A stretch of DNA of 64,000 nucleotides from Planctomycetota bacterium (GTDB lineage Bacteria > Planctomycetota > UBA1135 > GCA-002686595): NCBI GenBank assembly GCA_029259635.1, contig JAJDEU010000018.1:57132-121131 (forward strand), read 5' to 3'. Shown here piece by piece: positions 1 to 8,177 of the stretch. Within the stretch, counting starts at the first letter, position 1, and the number at the start of each line of letters is the position of its first letter. A program made the translations under genes and the position numbers. A model generated the notes under the pieces. It was not told the origin of the DNA and searched no databases. It saw only the letters and a list, made by a program, of their open reading frames with translations.

Positions 1-2
1 GC

Positions 3-782
3 ATCTACTTGGAGGGTTCGCGCACGGGGAACCAGAGACAGCCAGATAGCTTGATGATGTCGAGTGGCCGAGTACTGACTCTGCTTCTCGAAGATCTCGA
101 CGGAGATGAGCGAGTCGAGCTCCTCATGGTTCGCGCGGAGAAGATTTCGCTCGGCCGCGTAATTCGTTGGTTGGTTTTGCCGGGGAGTCTCGACTTTGAA
201 ATCTTCGCTTATCGCAATGAAGGCGGCGCCTTTTCGCGGAAGCCCATTCAACGGGTATCACTCCGGCTGAAGATTCCACGGCTCCTCAGTTTCATGGAAG
301 AGCTCGATGAGGTCGGCGCGGATATCACCGACGGTTTGGAGTTTCCGACGACGGTGGGGACCTTCGATGCCGATGGAGAGCGCGACGACATCATTGATAT
401 CGTCGACGGCAAGCTCGTCGTCTATCGGAACTGTGCTCCCGAATCGACTGGCCTCGACTTTCGCGACATCGACGACCTCGATCCGTCGAAGATGATCGAG
501 ACTTTCTTGCTCGAACAAATCGACGGGCTGGAGGATGGGGGCGTAGCCGTTCTTGATCTAGCCGACTTGGCAGACATCGATTTCTCGCCTGCTGAAGAGC
601 TTCGAACTGCGACGCAAGGGCGCGAACCCGAGCTCCGTTTCCCGCTGGCCGTTGCGGAGGACAAGCTCGCCCTTGAGGTCGTCGATATCAATGGCGACGG
701 CATCTCCGATCTCATTTTGTTCCAGGACGAAGTGCAAAACGGCAGTCGCCTCGTCCAGATTCTCGTCACGAAACGTCACTAG
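3..782 (+). CDS. FG-GAP/VCBS repeat protein, C-terminal part (5' end outside window)
   Basis: The frame is open from the window edge, so this is the last ~259 residues of a longer protein. It contains three Asp/Gly-rich segments of the FG-GAP/VCBS calcium-binding type: EDLDGDERVELLM near residue 30, FDADGERDDIIDI near 122 and DINGDGISDLILF near 235. Such repeats form beta-propeller blades in secreted or surface proteins. A TTG at position 9 could serve as a start, but that would give a protein without a signal peptide, so truncation by the window edge is more likely. The lipoprotein cytochrome downstream begins 17 nt after the stop, which suggests co-transcription. The exact function is not recognisable. 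Confidence 0.6.
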   Translation: MYLEGSRTGNQRQPDSLMMSSGRVLTLLLEDLDGDERVELLMVRAEKISLGRVIRWLVLPGSLDFEIFAYRNEGGAFSRKPIQRVSLRLKIPRLLSFMEELDEVGADITDGLEFPTTVGTFDADGERDDIIDIVDGKLVVYRNCAPESTGLDFRDIDDLDPSKMIETFLLEQIDGLEDGGVAVLDLADLADIDFSPAEELRTATQGREPELRFPLAVAEDKLALEVVDINGDGISDLILFQDEVQNGSRLVQILVTKRH

Positions 783-799
783 CTCCCGGCGGTTTGCTC

Positions 800-1189
800 A
801 TGTCTCGCGAAACATTGCGTCTCACTCTTCCGATTGCTGGTCCCATGACTGCGGTCTGCGCGCTCTTGCTCTCCACTCTGAGCGGGTGCTTTCTCTACCC
901 GAGTTCTCCCGCAGACGGTGCGAGCCTCTTCCGCCGCGAGCGCTGCATCGACTGCCACGGACCCAGTGGCTTGGGAACCGGGAATGGTCCGACGCTAGAT
1001 GGGCTCGCGAGCCGTTGGACTGCCGATGCGCTGGCCGATTACATCGCGGATCCCGAAGCCTACCTTGCGAATGATGCGCGCCTCTCCGCGCTCGCCGATC
1101 AATACGACGGCCGCATGATCCCGTTCGGCTATCTCTCCGAGGGCGAGCGCCACGCGCTCGCGAGCTTCGTACTCAGTATCGCGAAGTAG
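800..1189 (+). CDS. Lipoprotein mono-heme cytochrome c
   Basis: This 129-residue protein has a hydrophobic N-terminal segment ending in a lipobox-like LSGC, so it is probably exported and lipid-anchored. A class I cytochrome c domain follows, with one CxxCH heme site (CIDCH) and a downstream Met in RMIPFGYL as probable distal ligand. It should carry electrons in the periplasm or on the outer membrane. An in-frame TTG lies 6 nt upstream at 794; I prefer the ATG at 800, which starts just before the signal sequence. The partner enzyme is not evident. The upstream FG-GAP protein is probably in the same transcript. Confidence 0.75.
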   Translation: MSRETLRLTLPIAGPMTAVCALLLSTLSGCFLYPSSPADGASLFRRERCIDCHGPSGLGTGNGPTLDGLASRWTADALADYIADPEAYLANDARLSALADQYDGRMIPFGYLSEGERHALASFVLSIAK

Positions 1190-1196
1190 GGCTCAC

Positions 1197-2138
1197 CTAC
1201 TCCGCGGGCAGCTCTTCGAACCAGTCCTTTTTCGGACGGTTGAGCATCGTCCGCAGGGCTTGCACGAGTTCGGGAAACTGGAAAGAGTAGCCGCTGCGCA
1301 GAAGCGCCGTCGGGCGCACGCGCTGTCCACCGAGGAGCAACTCATCGGCGAGTTCACCGAAGAGGAGGCGCGCGGCGAACTTTGGTATGCGAAGACGCGC
1401 CTTGTGTTTGTAGACCCCGGCGAGCGCGGCGGTGAACTCGAGATTGTTGACCGGGTGCGGCGCGACAACATCGACGGGACCCGCGAGTTCCGTGTGATCG
1501 ATGACATGCAGGATCGCGCCGACAACATCGGTCAGGGCGATCCACGACATGTATTGCGAGCCGTTTCCGAGTTGGGCTCCTAAACCGAACCGGAAGGGCA
1601 TCAGCATCTTGGCCAAGGCACCGTCCTTCGGGTCGAGGATGACGCCGAACCGCGTGTGCGCCACGCGGATACCGGCTTCGCTCGCGGTTTCGGTGGCGGA
1701 CTCCCAGCGCTTGCAGACCTCCGCGAGGAAGCCACTGCCGGGCAGAGTCGAGCTGTCGACCCAGTTCGGACCGCGGTTGCCGTAAATGCCCGTCGCGCTT
1801 CCCGAGATCAGGACCGGCGGCGGAGACTCCAGCCCGGCGAGAGTGCGGGCCAGGAGGTCGGTCCCGCGAACGCGGCTCGTCTCGATTTCGGCCTTCCGTC
1901 GAGCGCTCCAACGCCCATCCGCGATATTGGCGCCGGCCAGGTGAACGACGGCATCGAGGCCGTTCAACCCCGCTCGCGTCTCCTCGGGCATTTCGCGGCC
2001 TTGCGGGTCCCAGGTGAGCTCGGAGTCCCCGCTCGGTCGCTTGCGAACCAATCGGATCACGTCGTGCTGGCCGCGAGCCAGTTCGCTCGAGAGGGCCGAG
2101 CCCACGAGTCCGCTCGAGCCTGTGATCAAAACGCGCAT
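1197..2138 (-). CDS. TIGR01777-type NAD(P)-dependent epimerase (YfcH/SDR39U1 family)
   Basis: This 313-residue protein is an atypical extended short-chain dehydrogenase. The nucleotide-binding glycine motif GSSGLVGSAL is at residues 7-16, followed by VVHLAGANIADGRW, which is characteristic of the YfcH group. The C-terminal 45 residues (from LRIPKFAARLLFGELADELL) match the DUF1731 segment of that family. The substrate is unknown for the family. I chose the ATG at 2138 because it immediately precedes the Rossmann motif; the longer open frame to 2231 adds a low-complexity tail. It is convergent with the cytochrome gene, with only 7 nt between the stops. Confidence 0.85.
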   Translation of the reverse strand: MRVLITGSSGLVGSALSSELARGQHDVIRLVRKRPSGDSELTWDPQGREMPEETRAGLNGLDAVVHLAGANIADGRWSARRKAEIETSRVRGTDLLARTLAGLESPPPVLISGSATGIYGNRGPNWVDSSTLPGSGFLAEVCKRWESATETASEAGIRVAHTRFGVILDPKDGALAKMLMPFRFGLGAQLGNGSQYMSWIALTDVVGAILHVIDHTELAGPVDVVAPHPVNNLEFTAALAGVYKHKARLRIPKFAARLLFGELADELLLGGQRVRPTALLRSGYSFQFPELVQALRTMLNRPKKDWFEELPAE

Positions 2139-2251
2139 GGGCGGGCAGGATAGCACCGCGGACTGGCAATAGGGCACTAACGGGATTCGAGCTTTCTGCC
2201 GATAGCGGACCTGTCCCTGTCCCCTCAGCAACCGACTCCAACCGTACTCCT

Positions 2252-4081
2252 ATGGGTTCTCGCACCGCGATTCTCGGCCTCAACGCATTCCACGGCGATT
2301 CTTCCGCGTGTCTCGTCATTGATGGCGAGCTGATTGCCGCCGTCGAGGAAGAGCGCTTTCGCCGCATCAAACATTGGGCGGGCTTCCCCAGCGAAGCGGT
2401 TAAGTACTGCCTGGCCGCGGGTGGAATCGAAGCGAAGGATTTGGACCACATCGCGATCAACCGCGATCCCAGCGCGAACATGCTCAAGAAGGTGCTGTTC
2501 ACTCTGAAGAAGCGCCCCGATCTCTCGGCGATCAAGAACCGGTTGAGCAATGCATCGCACATTGGCGGCGTCCTCGACGCGGTCGCCGAATGCACAGGAA
2601 CTCCGAAGGCGGAGCTGAAGGCCACCGTTCATCGGATCGAACACCACCGCGCTCATATGGCGAGCGCGTTCTTCGTTTCCCCGCACCAAGAAGCCGCGAT
2701 TCTCTCGGTGGACGGATTCGGAGATTTTGTCAGCACGCAGTGGGGCTATGGAGTCAACACGAGCATGAAGGTGCTCGATCGCATTTCGTTCCCGCACTCG
2801 CTTGGCCTCTACTATCTAGCGATCACGCAGTTCCTCGGATTCTGGAACTACGGCGACGAGTACAAGGTCATGGGACTCGCTCCCTATGGCGAGCCGCGTT
2901 TCTTGCCCGAAATGCGCAAAATCGTGCGATTGAAGCCTGGCGGGCGATTCGAGCTCGATCTCTCCTACTTCCTGCATCACTCCGAAGGCGTCTCGATGGT
3001 TTGGGATGGAGGGTCGCCGACGCTCGGTCGCGCCTTCTCCGATGAGCTCGAAAACTTCTTGGGCAAAGCGCGAGTGCCCGAAGACGAGCTGACGCAATTC
3101 CACTACGACATCGCCGCATCGACGCAGGCGATGTACGAAGAAGCGCTGTTCCACATCCTGAACCAGCTGGCCGCTGACACGCACTTCGATGCGATCTGCC
3201 TGGCCGGCGGATGCGCGATGAATAGCGTCGCTAACGGCAAGATTACGGATAACACGCGCTTCAAAGAGGTCTACGTTCAAGCGGCGGGAGGAGATGCGGG
3301 CGGTGCGCTGGGCGCGGCGTACTGCATCTGGAATCAGGCCATGTCGATGCCGCGGACGGAACCGATGACCAGCGCCTACGTCGGTCCCGAGTACAAGCCC
3401 GACGAGATCGACGCGGTCTTGAAGGGTTCAGAGGACGAGCTGAAGGAAAACAATTGCCGCGTTCGCAGGCTGGATAACGAGGAGTTGGCGGCGATTGTCG
3501 CGCAGCGTATCGCGGACGGCGCTGTCGTCGGCTGGTTCCAAGGTCGGTTGGAGTGGGGTCCGAGAGCGCTCGGCAATCGGTCCATTCTGGGAGATCCCAG
3601 GCGCACCGATATGCGCGACTTGTTGAACCTGAAGATCAAACGGCGCGAGTCTTTTCGCCCGTTCGCACCTTCGATTCTCAAAGAGGAAGTCTCGCGTTGG
3701 TTCGAGAAAGACGGGGATGTTCCGTTCATGGCCGAGGTCTGGCCCGTGCGGACAGAAAAGCGCAAACGCATCCCGGCGGTGACACATGTCGACGGTTCCG
3801 GTCGCTTGCAGACCGTCCGTGCCGAGGACAACCCGCTCTATCACCGCTTGATCTCCTGCTTTCACGAGATCACCGGCGTTCCGATCTTGCTCAACACTTC
3901 CTTCAACGAGAATGAGCCGGTGGTCTGTCAGCCCAGTGAGGCGCTGGACTGCTTCTTGCGGACGGAAATGGATGTCTTGGTCATGGGACCTTTCCTGCTC
4001 GAGCGATTTCCCCAGCCCGCACCAGCGCTGCCCTCGGCTGCGAAGCAAGATGCGCCGAAGAAGGCGCCGAAACGCAGCTAA
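2252..4081 (+). CDS. Carbamoyltransferase, NodU/CmcH family
   Basis: This 609-residue protein transfers a carbamoyl group from carbamoyl phosphate, through a carbamoyl-adenylate, to a sugar hydroxyl. The N-terminal Kae1-like domain opens with LGLNAFHGDSSACLV and carries VEEERFRRIKH. The C-terminal YrdC-like family block contains FQGRLEWGPRALGNRSIL near residues 429-446 and ESFRPFAPSIL after it. All blocks typical of NodU, CmcH and BlmD are present, and the length is usual. It heads the rightward polysaccharide operon, directly before a GDP-mannose 3,5-epimerase. The likely target is therefore a mannose-derived residue of the exported glycan, but that is inference. Confidence 0.92.
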   Translation: MGSRTAILGLNAFHGDSSACLVIDGELIAAVEEERFRRIKHWAGFPSEAVKYCLAAGGIEAKDLDHIAINRDPSANMLKKVLFTLKKRPDLSAIKNRLSNASHIGGVLDAVAECTGTPKAELKATVHRIEHHRAHMASAFFVSPHQEAAILSVDGFGDFVSTQWGYGVNTSMKVLDRISFPHSLGLYYLAITQFLGFWNYGDEYKVMGLAPYGEPRFLPEMRKIVRLKPGGRFELDLSYFLHHSEGVSMVWDGGSPTLGRAFSDELENFLGKARVPEDELTQFHYDIAASTQAMYEEALFHILNQLAADTHFDAICLAGGCAMNSVANGKITDNTRFKEVYVQAAGGDAGGALGAAYCIWNQAMSMPRTEPMTSAYVGPEYKPDEIDAVLKGSEDELKENNCRVRRLDNEELAAIVAQRIADGAVVGWFQGRLEWGPRALGNRSILGDPRRTDMRDLLNLKIKRRESFRPFAPSILKEEVSRWFEKDGDVPFMAEVWPVRTEKRKRIPAVTHVDGSGRLQTVRAEDNPLYHRLISCFHEITGVPILLNTSFNENEPVVCQPSEALDCFLRTEMDVLVMGPFLLERFPQPAPALPSAAKQDAPKKAPKRS

Positions 4082-4279
4082 GCGCCCGCTGAGGGAGACT
4101 TAGATCGCAACAGGGCAAACGCTCGAATTGCCGGATTGAGCGCCTAAATCGGGCAATATTCCGAATCTGCGATCTTCGCGAGATTGGCCCAATGAGGTCT
4201 CAACCAATCGCGGCCAATTCTCGATAGGAATAGCTCAGTCGCCCCTTTCTCTGTGAACAACAGAACAAGCTATTCCCCG
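4082..4279. other. Intergenic region rich in ATTG/CAAT inverted repeats
   Basis: This ~200-nt spacer separates the carbamoyltransferase and epimerase genes. It is visibly more AT-rich than the coding DNA around it. It contains a perfect small palindrome (ATTGG-C-CCAAT near 4183) and several other ATTG/CAAT pairs near 4126-4160 and 4205-4217. I see no convincing terminator with a T-run and no RNA gene. A promoter or operator for the downstream genes is plausible but not demonstrated. Confidence 0.3.
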
Positions 4280-5359
4280 ATGAATTCGACTCAAAACCGT
4301 ACTGCACTGATCGCTGGAGCTGGTGGATTCATCGGCGGACATCTCGCTGCCGAACTTCTCGCTCGTGGGTACTCCACCGTGCGTTGCGTGGATGTGAAAG
4401 CCGCTGACCAGTGGTATCAGGCTCACCCCGGTGCCGAGAATTTGGTTCTCGACCTCCAGGACTTGGAGGCTTGTCGCATCGCTTGCCGTGGAGTTTCCGA
4501 GGTCTACAACCTGGCCTGCGACATGGGCGGTATCGGCTTCATCGAGAATCACAAAGCCGAGTGCATGCTCAGCGTTCTGATCAACACTCATCTCTTGATG
4601 GCCGCGCGCGAGTACGGCGTGAAGAGCTACTTCTATTCATCCTCTGCATGCGTCTACAACGGCTCGAAGCAGACGGAAGCGGATGTTACTGCGCTGGCCG
4701 AAGCCGACGCCTATCCCGCCGATCCTGAAGATGGCTACGGTTGGGAGAAGCTCTTCTCCGAACGCATGTGCCGCCACTTCGAAGAAGACTTTGGGATGAA
4801 AGTCACCGTCGCGCGATTCCACAACGTCTACGGACCGTTCGGAACGTACGAAGGCGGGCGCGAGAAAGCTCCTGCGGCCATGTGCCGAAAAGTGATCAAC
4901 GCAAAAGTGACGGGCGATCACGAGATCGAGATCTGGGGCGATGGCGAACAGACCCGCAGCTTCATGTACATCGACGATTGCATCGAAGGCATCTTGCGAA
5001 TGACCGAGAGCGATCACTCGGAGCCGATCAACCTCGGAAGTAGTGAGTTGGTCTCGATCAATGAGCTGGTCGACCTGACCGAGGAAATCGCAGGGGTGAA
5101 GCTGAACCGGAGCTACGACCTGTCGGCGCCCAAAGGTGTACGTGGGCGCAACAGCGACAACACCAAGATCAATGAAGCTCTCGCATGGGAGCCGACGATT
5201 CCGCTTAAGACTGGAATGGCAAAGACCTACGCTTGGATTCTGGACCAAATGACAGGCGCAACGCCGGCGCCCTTTCCCCGCGAGGCCCAAGAATGGCTCG
5301 ATACCTCTTCGTCAACCAGTACTACTGGCCAGACTTCGCGAGCACGGGCCAACACTTAA
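4280..5359 (+). CDS. GDP-mannose 3,5-epimerase
   Basis: This 359-residue extended SDR follows the plant-type GDP-mannose 3,5-epimerase closely: GAGGFIGGHLA (NAD site), CDMGGIGFIENHKAE, SSACVY with the catalytic Cys, YGWEK with the Tyr/Lys pair, RFHNVYGPFGTYEGGREKAP with the second catalytic Lys, and GVRGRNSDN near the C-terminus. The family converts GDP-D-mannose to GDP-L-galactose and/or GDP-L-gulose. Placed after a carbamoyltransferase and before a glycosyltransferase, it probably supplies an L-hexose to the glycan. An in-frame GTG at 4253 is an alternative start; I took the ATG nearer the Rossmann fold. Its 3' end overlaps the next gene by 67 nt. Confidence 0.9.
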   Translation: MNSTQNRTALIAGAGGFIGGHLAAELLARGYSTVRCVDVKAADQWYQAHPGAENLVLDLQDLEACRIACRGVSEVYNLACDMGGIGFIENHKAECMLSVLINTHLLMAAREYGVKSYFYSSSACVYNGSKQTEADVTALAEADAYPADPEDGYGWEKLFSERMCRHFEEDFGMKVTVARFHNVYGPFGTYEGGREKAPAAMCRKVINAKVTGDHEIEIWGDGEQTRSFMYIDDCIEGILRMTESDHSEPINLGSSELVSINELVDLTEEIAGVKLNRSYDLSAPKGVRGRNSDNTKINEALAWEPTIPLKTGMAKTYAWILDQMTGATPAPFPREAQEWLDTSSSTSTTGQTSRARANT

Positions 5360-6672
5360 CCGACCTCTCTGAGCACCTCGTTCGCGAAGGCCACGAAGTG
5401 CGCGTGATTTGTTCGCGCGGACGGTACTTCGAAGGTAAGGGGACTGCCAGCGCGCGAGAGGCTCGAAACGGTGTGGAGATTCGTCGTGTTCGGGCGACGT
5501 CGTTCGGCAAGCGCGCTCATCTCGGCCGGCTCGTGGACTATCTGAGTTTTCATGTGCTCGCGACACTCGCGGTACTCAGCTCGCGTTGGGCTGACGTTGT
5601 CGTGACTCTGACGACTCCGCCTTTGATCGGCTTATGCGGACGATTGGCGCGCATGCTGCATGGAACGAAGCACGTCAACTTCGTGATGGATTTGCATCCC
5701 GATGCAGAGTTCGAGTGCGGGATGATCGATCGAGCGAGCTTGCCGGGCCGAGTCCTCTCGAGAGTGGCGGGATCCATCCTGAGCAAGGCCGACAAGAACG
5801 TCGTGCTCGGCCGCTACCAAGCCAAGCGCGTGATGGGCTGGGGTGCCCGAGAAAATTCGATCGTAGAGATTCCCGTCTGGAGCGACGGCGAAGAGATCGC
5901 GCCCGTGCCGCATGCGGAGAATCCGATCCGAAAGCGCATGGGCTGGGACGAACGTTTCGTCGTGATGTACTCCGGCAACGCGGGCATTGTGCACATGTTC
6001 GACGAGGTGCTCGACGCGGCTGACCAACTCTCGAAGTCCGATCCGGAAGTTCAGTTCGTCTTCATCGGCGGCGGTCCGCGAAAAGCAGAGATCGAGGCGG
6101 GAGTGAAGGAGAGAGCGCTCTCGAACGTCAGCTTCCACGGCTACTTCGAACGCGAGGAGCTGCGCTATTCCCTCTCGGCCGCGGACGTGCACTTCATGTC
6201 CCTGTTGCCGCAGCATGTCGGAATCGCCGTCCCCGGAAAGCTCTACGGAATTCTTGCGGCCGGCCGACCGGTGCTCTTCGTTGGGGATTCTCGGTCGGAA
6301 TCAGCGGAGACGATTGTTGCCGCTCGGGCGGGCTCGGTCTTCAAGGTCGGCGAAGGTACGGCTCTAGCCGATGAGATCCGGGCGTTGAAGAATGACAGCG
6401 ATCGTCGAGTCGGGCTTGGTCGCAACGGTCGTGAGTACTTTTTGGCAACGCACGAGCGACAGGTTTGCGTCTCGGCTTGGAACGACCTGCTCGAGTCCGT
6501 TGCCGGAGTCGAGCCGTCGCTTAAATACACAGGCTCCACAAGCGGGTCGAGGAACTCTCCACATTTTGACCCGGGTCAAGTGGATGAAGTGCCTTCACCG
6601 TTCGCGGCGAAGAGTGCACCGACCGGTTCGCCTGAAGCTTCTGCGGTTACGACCACGAGTGAGGTCCGTTGA
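5293..6672 (+). CDS. GT4 glycosyltransferase (WcaI-like)
   Basis: This 459-residue protein is a GT-B fold glycosyltransferase. The N-terminal acceptor domain begins ARYLFVNQYYWPDFASTGQH, as in WcaI-type enzymes, and the donor domain carries VVMYSGNAGIVHMF and later PGKLYGILAAGRPVLFVGD. It should act at the cytoplasmic membrane, adding one sugar to the lipid-linked repeat unit. The ATG at 5293 was chosen because homology begins there; it lies inside the epimerase gene (67-nt overlap), which suggests translational coupling. The last ~50 residues are Ser/Pro/Thr-rich and look disordered, which is unusual for the family. The following gene overlaps its stop codon. Confidence 0.85.
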   Translation: MARYLFVNQYYWPDFASTGQHLTDLSEHLVREGHEVRVICSRGRYFEGKGTASAREARNGVEIRRVRATSFGKRAHLGRLVDYLSFHVLATLAVLSSRWADVVVTLTTPPLIGLCGRLARMLHGTKHVNFVMDLHPDAEFECGMIDRASLPGRVLSRVAGSILSKADKNVVLGRYQAKRVMGWGARENSIVEIPVWSDGEEIAPVPHAENPIRKRMGWDERFVVMYSGNAGIVHMFDEVLDAADQLSKSDPEVQFVFIGGGPRKAEIEAGVKERALSNVSFHGYFEREELRYSLSAADVHFMSLLPQHVGIAVPGKLYGILAAGRPVLFVGDSRSESAETIVAARAGSVFKVGEGTALADEIRALKNDSDRRVGLGRNGREYFLATHERQVCVSAWNDLLESVAGVEPSLKYTGSTSGSRNSPHFDPGQVDEVPSPFAAKSAPTGSPEASAVTTTSEVR

Positions 6673-8177
6673 ACCCGGCAGTCCGCAGTTCGATTCCTCG
6701 TCGCGCGATGACCGCTCCCAATCCGTGGGGTTTGGCGATCGCGATCGGCGTGCTGTTCGGTTGGTTAGCTTGCCAGCGAGATTTCGGACCGGATGGATTC
6801 TTCATCCCGTTGAAGGGTCTCCTCGTAGCCGTACTCGGTCTCGCGCCGGGTCTGATCTACTTTCACCGCGTTCGTTCGGATCGAACAGCGATCGACCCGC
6901 TGCCGTACATTCCCTTGGTCGGTGTGATCTACACGATCTATTTCGGCTTGCCCGTCTTGCTTCGCGATCGCGTTACGTTCATGAGCTTGGCGCCGATGGA
7001 GTCCTCCATCTCCGACGCACTCGACCTGGCGCTGCTCGGCTGGATCGCGCTCCTCACGGCCTACTATGCTGTTGGACCGCGCCTGCTGGCCATGCACGCG
7101 AATCGGCCACTCAAGGTCGCTTGGGACGTCAATCGAGCGCGAAGCCTTGCGACGACACTGCTCTGCGTCGGCGCGATCGCCACGATCGCATCCGAGACGG
7201 TTCCGATTCCTTCCTACTTGGTTCAGATCGTGCGGATGCTCAGGCTGATGCTCCAGCTGGGAATCGGCATCTACATTGTGATCGATCTCAAAGGTGGCGC
7301 ATCGCGCGGCTGGCGCATCGCTCTGTGGACCGTGATCCTGCCCTTGTTCATGCTCCTCCACCTGCGAACAGGTGCAATTGGGGCCGTCGTTCGGCCTCTA
7401 GCGTTCGTGCTCTTCTTGATTTGGGCGTGTCGCTTCCGACTGCCTTGGAAGTCGATCGGATTGATCGTCGCCGCGATCATCCTGTTGCGAGGAACGGCAG
7501 CCGAATTTCGAACGATGCTCTGGCGCTCCTCGTCGATTGCGGAAATGAGCGCCTTCGATCGCACGTCGCTCTACATCAACACGGCCTGGACAAACCTGAG
7601 CACGCGGCCGACGGAGACGATTGAACAGGCCAGCGAGCTGATCGGATCGCGGACCGCGCAGCTGGCTCTCTTTGCGCACAGCATGCACCAGTCCCCCGAA
7701 GCGATTCCGTACTGGGAGGGCGAGAGCTACGCCACGTTGGCATCGAGTTTCATCCCGCGAGTGATCTGGCGCGACAAACCATCAAAGAATGTTGGCCAGC
7801 GCTTTGGACACCGCTACTCCGTCATCTCTCCCGACGACAGAGAGACGGCCATCAACCTTCCGCAGCTTGTCGAGTTCTTCGTGAACTTCGGACCGCTCGG
7901 GGTTCTCTTCGGGATGTTCGGCCTTGGACTCCTCTACCGATTCGTGAGCATGAAGCTCAATCATCCCGACGCGGGAGATGGAACGACCGTCATCGGAGCC
8001 ATGATCTTTTCGGAGCTCATCAATATCGAGTCCGACTTTAGTCTCGTCTTCGGAGGACTAATTCAGACCGCAGTGATTCTGTACTTCGTTATGAAGCTCT
8101 GTGGACCACCTAAGCAAGCGCACACTTCGCGCCTCCTACGCGCCCTCGAGCCTGCGACTCCGGAACTCAATTCATGA
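6669..8177 (+). CDS. Wzy-like polysaccharide polymerase / O-antigen ligase-like membrane protein
   Basis: This 502-residue protein consists mostly of hydrophobic helices (about 10-12 predicted by eye). A large polar loop around residues 285-395 contains DRTSLYINTAW and SFIPRVIWRDKP, and the PRVIWRDKP stretch is typical of Wzy-type polymerases. In a Wzy-dependent pathway it would join repeat units in the periplasm. The start is a TTG at 6669 overlapping the preceding TGA; an ATG at 6708, 13 codons in, is equally possible. Wzy proteins are poorly conserved, so the call rests on topology, the loop motif and its place between glycosyltransferase genes. Confidence 0.7.
   Translation: MNPAVRSSIPRRAMTAPNPWGLAIAIGVLFGWLACQRDFGPDGFFIPLKGLLVAVLGLAPGLIYFHRVRSDRTAIDPLPYIPLVGVIYTIYFGLPVLLRDRVTFMSLAPMESSISDALDLALLGWIALLTAYYAVGPRLLAMHANRPLKVAWDVNRARSLATTLLCVGAIATIASETVPIPSYLVQIVRMLRLMLQLGIGIYIVIDLKGGASRGWRIALWTVILPLFMLLHLRTGAIGAVVRPLAFVLFLIWACRFRLPWKSIGLIVAAIILLRGTAAEFRTMLWRSSSIAEMSAFDRTSLYINTAWTNLSTRPTETIEQASELIGSRTAQLALFAHSMHQSPEAIPYWEGESYATLASSFIPRVIWRDKPSKNVGQRFGHRYSVISPDDRETAINLPQLVEFFVNFGPLGVLFGMFGLGLLYRFVSMKLNHPDAGDGTTVIGAMIFSELINIESDFSLVFGGLIQTAVILYFVMKLCGPPKQAHTSRLLRALEPATPELNS

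Noticed and set aside
6392..7624. 410-residue open frame overlapping a glycosyltransferase and the polymerase
   Set aside because: Arg/Ser-rich translation without motifs; it overlaps two real genes in a different frame.
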